This document shows positions 13,824 to 17,055 of a DNA stretch of 17,055 nt, piece after piece. The notes under the pieces were generated by a model, which was not told the origin of the DNA, did not search any database, and saw nothing but the letters and a program-made list of their open reading frames with translations. Position numbers and translations under genes: made by a program. Source of the DNA: Bacteroidales bacterium (GTDB taxonomy: Bacteria; Bacteroidota; Bacteroidia; Bacteroidales; P3); NCBI GenBank assembly GCA_021443125.1, contig JABUUQ010000002.1:1018024-1035078 (forward strand), read 5' to 3'. Each line of letters starts with the position of its first letter. Positions within the stretch are counted from its first letter, which is position 1.

Positions 13824-14669
13824 ATGAAATCAATACAAGAATTGCAAGATATCTCTACTCAAATAAGAAGAGATATAATAAGGATGATTGCTGCTTGTCA
13901 ATCAGGACACCCGGGAGGCAGTCTTGGTTGTGCAGATTTGTTCACAGCTCTATATTTTGGTATTATGGATGTTGAACCGGAAAACTATACTCGTGAAGGC
14001 AAAGGTGAAGATATGTTCTTTCTAAGTATAGGACACATTGCTCCCGTATGGTATAGTGCTTTGGCAAGAAGAGGATTTTTCCCTGTTAAAGAGCTTGCGA
14101 CACTTCGTCAGTTAGGATCTCGTTTGCAAGGACACCCTTCTTATCATTCTAATCTGCCTGGCGTTAGAGCTGCAAGTGGTTCTCTTGGTCAAGGAATGTC
14201 TGTTGGCATCGGAGCTGCTTTGGCAAAGAAATTCGATGGCGACAACAAACTTGTCTATACTCTTCACGGAGATGGCGAAATAGAAGAAGGGCAAATATGG
14301 GAAGCTGCTATGTTTGCTGGTGCAAATCACGTTGATAACCTAATATCTATAATTGATGTGAATGGAGTTCAGATAGATGGCAGAACAGAAGATGTATGTG
14401 CGTCAAGTGATTTGAAAGACAAATTCCTTGCATTCAAATGGGATGTTGTAGAATGCAACGGAAACTCTATGGAAGAACTTGTTAAAGCATTGAATACTTG
14501 CAAAGAACATACAGGCAAAGGCAAACCAGTAATGCTTCTTATGCATACTTTAATGGGTTATGGTGTTGATTTTATGACAGACGATAATGGCTGGCATGGT
14601 AAAGCACCAAGCATGGAGCAAGCAGAAAAAGCTCTTTCTCAATTAAAAGAAACATTGGGCGATTATTAA
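13824..14669 (+). CDS. Transketolase, N-terminal (thiamine diphosphate-binding) subunit
   Basis: This 281-residue protein is the first half of a transketolase made as two chains, which moves two-carbon units between sugar phosphates in the pentose phosphate pathway. It has SGHPGGSLGCAD near the N-terminus, the GHIAPVWYSALARRG block and GSLGQGMSVGIGAAL. The thiamine diphosphate motif runs from GDGE (149-152) to N180. The usual transketolase is about 660 residues in one chain; the C-terminal subunit is encoded 1.4 kb downstream. ATG 13824 is chosen because the earlier frame start lies in the terminator hairpin and the protein family begins near MKSIQELQ. Only a weak -7-like TATTTTTA (13811-13818) is seen upstream. 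Related two-subunit enzymes for other sugars exist (for example apulose-4-phosphate transketolase), so substrate is not certain. Confidence 0.92.
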   Translation: MKSIQELQDISTQIRRDIIRMIAACQSGHPGGSLGCADLFTALYFGIMDVEPENYTREGKGEDMFFLSIGHIAPVWYSALARRGFFPVKELATLRQLGSRLQGHPSYHSNLPGVRAASGSLGQGMSVGIGAALAKKFDGDNKLVYTLHGDGEIEEGQIWEAAMFAGANHVDNLISIIDVNGVQIDGRTEDVCASSDLKDKFLAFKWDVVECNGNSMEELVKALNTCKEHTGKGKPVMLLMHTLMGYGVDFMTDDNGWHGKAPSMEQAEKALSQLKETLGDY

Positions 14670-14683
14670 AATACCTATCGGTT

Positions 14684-16090
14684 ATGTCTTACTTTAGAAA
14701 ATTATTTCTGCTTATTATATTAGCAACCTTGCCTTTTTGCATCTTTGCCCAAAATAAAGGAGTTAAGATTACAAAAAACACCAACAATGAAAAGACAAGA
14801 ATTCTTTTTATTGTGGATTGCTCATATAATATGTATGAAAGATGGCAAAGCGATACAAAAATAAAAATCACACAAAACCTTATATCAAATCTTGTTGACA
14901 CTTTGGAACAGCAAGATAGGGTTGAGGTGGCTTTGCGTGTTTTTGGAAGTGAGACAGATTATAGTTCACAAGATTGCGACGACACACATTTATTAGTTCC
15001 TTTCTATAGGCTTAACCAAGATGCCATTAAAGCAAAACTCAAAGCTCTTGTGCCAAAGGGAACTTCTGCTGTGGCAAAATCGTTGGAAAAAGCACAGGAA
15101 GATTTTCCAAAGGACAAAAACTGTCGCAATATAGTGATAATGATTGTTGATAATATAGACAAGTGCGATGGCAATATAGTAGAGGTTTCAAAAAAATTGC
15201 AAAAACAAGGCATATTCATAAAACCTTTCATTGTAGGAATCAGCAAGGGTATGAAGAATTTCTATCAAGATTGCGGTTCTTACTACGAAGCAAGCAATGA
15301 AGTGGAATTCACAAAAGTGCTTAACGACATTGCTAAACAAGCTCTGCATAATACCACTGCACAAGTAAATCTTTTGGATTCATATATGGAAGTTACGGAA
15401 ACCAATGTGCCTATAACTTTCTACGACACCCAAAGCAAAAACCTAAAGTACAGTATTTTCCACACTTTCAACAAAAAAGGTGTTTCAGATACATTATTGC
15501 TTGACCCTTTGGTAAATTACGATGTTGTTGTTCACACTATTCCACCTGTAAAACTTGAAAACATAAAAATAGCCGCAGGTTCTCATACTATTATTCCAAT
15601 CCAAGCACCGCAAGGAAATATGATACTAAAGTATGTATCAGCAAAAACGAGCAATGCAAAAGATTATCAAATAGTAGTAAGACAGGCTGGAAAAAGAGAA
15701 ACAATAAATGTTCAAGAAATAGGCAAAAAAGAACGCTATCTTGTTGGTAAATACGACCTTGAAGTTTTGTCTTTGCCTCGTCTTTTCCTCGAAAATGTTG
15801 AAATAGGACAAAGTTCTACCACAACAATTGAGATTCCACTTCCTGGTTCCTTGCATTTGGATAAAGGTTCTGTAAATATGATAGGCTCTTTGTTTGTAAA
15901 GGATAAGCAGGAAACAAAATGGATAAAGAATCTTGATGAGGATAAAATAAAAGAAACTATAGAGCTTATGCCGGGCGAATATATGATAGTTTTGAAAGAC
16001 AAATCATCAACAAAGACAACCGATACTATAATAAAAGAAGTGAAAATTGAATCAAGTAAAACGACAAATGTTAGTTTGTCAAAGAAATAA
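14684..16090 (+). CDS. Secreted VWA-domain protein with three tandem beta-repeats
   Basis: The 468-residue protein has a signal peptide (about 1-22, ending IFAQ) and a von Willebrand factor A domain at about 38-220. The metal site (MIDAS) is readable: DCSYN (D45, S47, N49 in place of the usual Ser), T127 in PKGTSAV and D156 in VDNIDKCDGN. This DxCxG form is typical of bacterial VWA proteins labelled Ca-activated chloride channel-like. Residues 279-467 contain three related beta-rich modules about 77 residues apart, each with a Y-x-hydrophobic strand followed by E-[NV]-V/I-x-I and a T/I-rich strand; they resemble PEGA-like domains. It probably binds a protein or wall ligand in the periplasm. 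It lies 14 bp after the N-terminal and 11 bp before the C-terminal transketolase gene, with no functional link evident. The target is unknown. Confidence 0.85.
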   Translation: MSYFRKLFLLIILATLPFCIFAQNKGVKITKNTNNEKTRILFIVDCSYNMYERWQSDTKIKITQNLISNLVDTLEQQDRVEVALRVFGSETDYSSQDCDDTHLLVPFYRLNQDAIKAKLKALVPKGTSAVAKSLEKAQEDFPKDKNCRNIVIMIVDNIDKCDGNIVEVSKKLQKQGIFIKPFIVGISKGMKNFYQDCGSYYEASNEVEFTKVLNDIAKQALHNTTAQVNLLDSYMEVTETNVPITFYDTQSKNLKYSIFHTFNKKGVSDTLLLDPLVNYDVVVHTIPPVKLENIKIAAGSHTIIPIQAPQGNMILKYVSAKTSNAKDYQIVVRQAGKRETINVQEIGKKERYLVGKYDLEVLSLPRLFLENVEIGQSSTTTIEIPLPGSLHLDKGSVNMIGSLFVKDKQETKWIKNLDEDKIKETIELMPGEYMIVLKDKSSTKTTDTIIKEVKIESSKTTNVSLSKK

Positions 16091-16101
16091 TAATTCAAAA
16101 T

Positions 16102-17055
16102 ATGAAAGAATATAAAGTTCTTGGCGAAAAAGATACTCGTTCAGGATTTGGCGAAGGATTGCTTGAAGCAGGCAGAGAAAACAAAAATGTTGTTGCTTTG
16201 TGTGCAGACCTTACTCCAAGTGTAAGAATGGATTTATTCCAAAAAGAATTTCCTGAAAGATTCGTAGAAGTAGGTATTGCGGAATCAAATATGATAAGCA
16301 TTGCTTCTGGTATGGCAATAGCAGGCAAGGTTCCTTTCGTTGGTTCTTTTGCTGCATTTTCAACAGGAAGAACCTATGACCAAATCCGTCAAAGTGTTGC
16401 TTATTCAGATACTAATGTTAAAATTGCAGGTTCTCATGCTGGCATAACATTGGGCGAAGATGGTGCAACACATCAAATTCTTGAAGATTTAGGTCTTATG
16501 AAGATGTTGCCAAATATGGTAGTCATCAATCCTTGCGACCACACTCAAGCGAAGCAGGCAACAATAGCTTCAGCACGCTACAATGGTCCTGTATATATTC
16601 GTTATGGCCGTCCAAAAGTTCCTGTATTCCTAACTGAAGACACACCTTTTGAGATTGGCAAGGCTTTGATACTTAACGAAGGAAAGGATGTTACAATTGT
16701 TGCTACCGGACATCTTGTTTGGCCAGCCCTTCAGGCAGCTGAAGAACTTGAAAAAGAGGGTATAAGTGCCGAAGTTATCAACATACACACCATAAAACCG
16801 TTGGACAATGAGGCTATTTTGACCTCTGTAAAGAAGACTGGTTGCGTTGTTGCTTGCGAAGAGCACATGTACAACGGAGGTTTGGCAGACAGTATAGCTC
16901 AATTATTGGTAAGAAACAGCCCTGCTCCAATGGAATACATAGGCATAGACGACCAATTTGGAGAATCTGGCAAACCTATGGAACTTATGGCAAAATATGG
17001 TTTGGACAAAGAGCATATAATTGCCGCTTCAAAGAAAGTTATTTCAAGAAAATAA
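16102..17055 (+). CDS. Transketolase, C-terminal subunit
   Basis: This 317-residue protein is the second half of the split transketolase. It carries the pyrimidine-binding domain with VEVGIAESNMISIASGMA (56-73; E61 corresponds to the conserved catalytic Glu), FVGSFAAFSTGRTYDQIRQ and GSHAGITLGEDGATHQ. The C-terminal domain includes EVINIHTIKPLD and CEEHMYNGGLADSIAQLL. It must pair with the N-terminal subunit to form the active site between chains. The gene is complete: its stop codon is the last three bases of the window. It starts 11 bp after the VWA gene without its own visible promoter. Confidence 0.93.
   Translation: MKEYKVLGEKDTRSGFGEGLLEAGRENKNVVALCADLTPSVRMDLFQKEFPERFVEVGIAESNMISIASGMAIAGKVPFVGSFAAFSTGRTYDQIRQSVAYSDTNVKIAGSHAGITLGEDGATHQILEDLGLMKMLPNMVVINPCDHTQAKQATIASARYNGPVYIRYGRPKVPVFLTEDTPFEIGKALILNEGKDVTIVATGHLVWPALQAAEELEKEGISAEVINIHTIKPLDNEAILTSVKKTGCVVACEEHMYNGGLADSIAQLLVRNSPAPMEYIGIDDQFGESGKPMELMAKYGLDKEHIIAASKKVISRK

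Noticed and set aside
13824..17055. A frameshifted or broken single-chain transketolase
   Set aside because: Each half has its own start and stop, intact motifs and full domain borders, and a complete gene lies between them; it is a natural two-subunit form.

Overview
The window reads as chromosomal DNA of an AT-rich member of the Bacteroidota, probably the order Bacteroidales. Upstream of most transcription starts there are Bacteroidota-type promoters (TTG or TTTG, a 19-21 bp spacer, then TAnnTTTG). Apart from one gene there are almost no Shine-Dalgarno sequences. Secreted proteins carry short Bacteroidota-style signal peptides, and the metabolic genes fit an anaerobic, probably butyrate-forming fermenter. 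This placement is inferred from gene content and promoter style; there is no 16S gene here.

Left part (1-4903): a partial M20-type dipeptidase (pepD) runs off the left edge on the minus strand. It is divergent from dapB (lysine/diaminopimelate synthesis). dapB is followed on the same strand by a ROK sugar kinase and, 10 bp later, a secreted GH2 beta-mannosidase. A bidirectional terminator separates these from the next, convergent gene.

Middle (4923-10340): a tyrosine-rich lipoprotein with a long Ser/Thr/Asn tail is divergent from a GH73 glucosaminidase, and their promoters overlap. Then come a lone PAS-domain protein and a phosphate butyryltransferase (ptb) on the minus strand. Divergent from ptb are a GNAT acetyltransferase and mltG (peptidoglycan lytic transglycosylase), four bases apart. 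The small SRP RNA gene (ffs) lies on the minus strand just past mltG.

Right part (10458-17055): a 325 bp intergenic stretch holds the ffs promoter, a terminator-like hairpin and a strong promoter for an acyl-CoA dehydrogenase-etfB-etfA operon. The EtfB nucleotide-binding motif is of the type seen in flavin-based electron-bifurcating Etf. A strong hairpin terminator with a competing alternative fold follows. Then come the two halves of a split transketolase, with a secreted VWA-domain protein encoded between them in what looks like one operon. The window ends exactly at the stop codon of the C-terminal transketolase half.

No mobile element, CRISPR array, tRNA or defence system was seen. The least ordinary features are the VWA gene inside the split transketolase operon, a small family of related intergenic repeats at 1517, 7208 and 10575, the attenuator-like three-arm structure after etfA, and the low-complexity lipoprotein.
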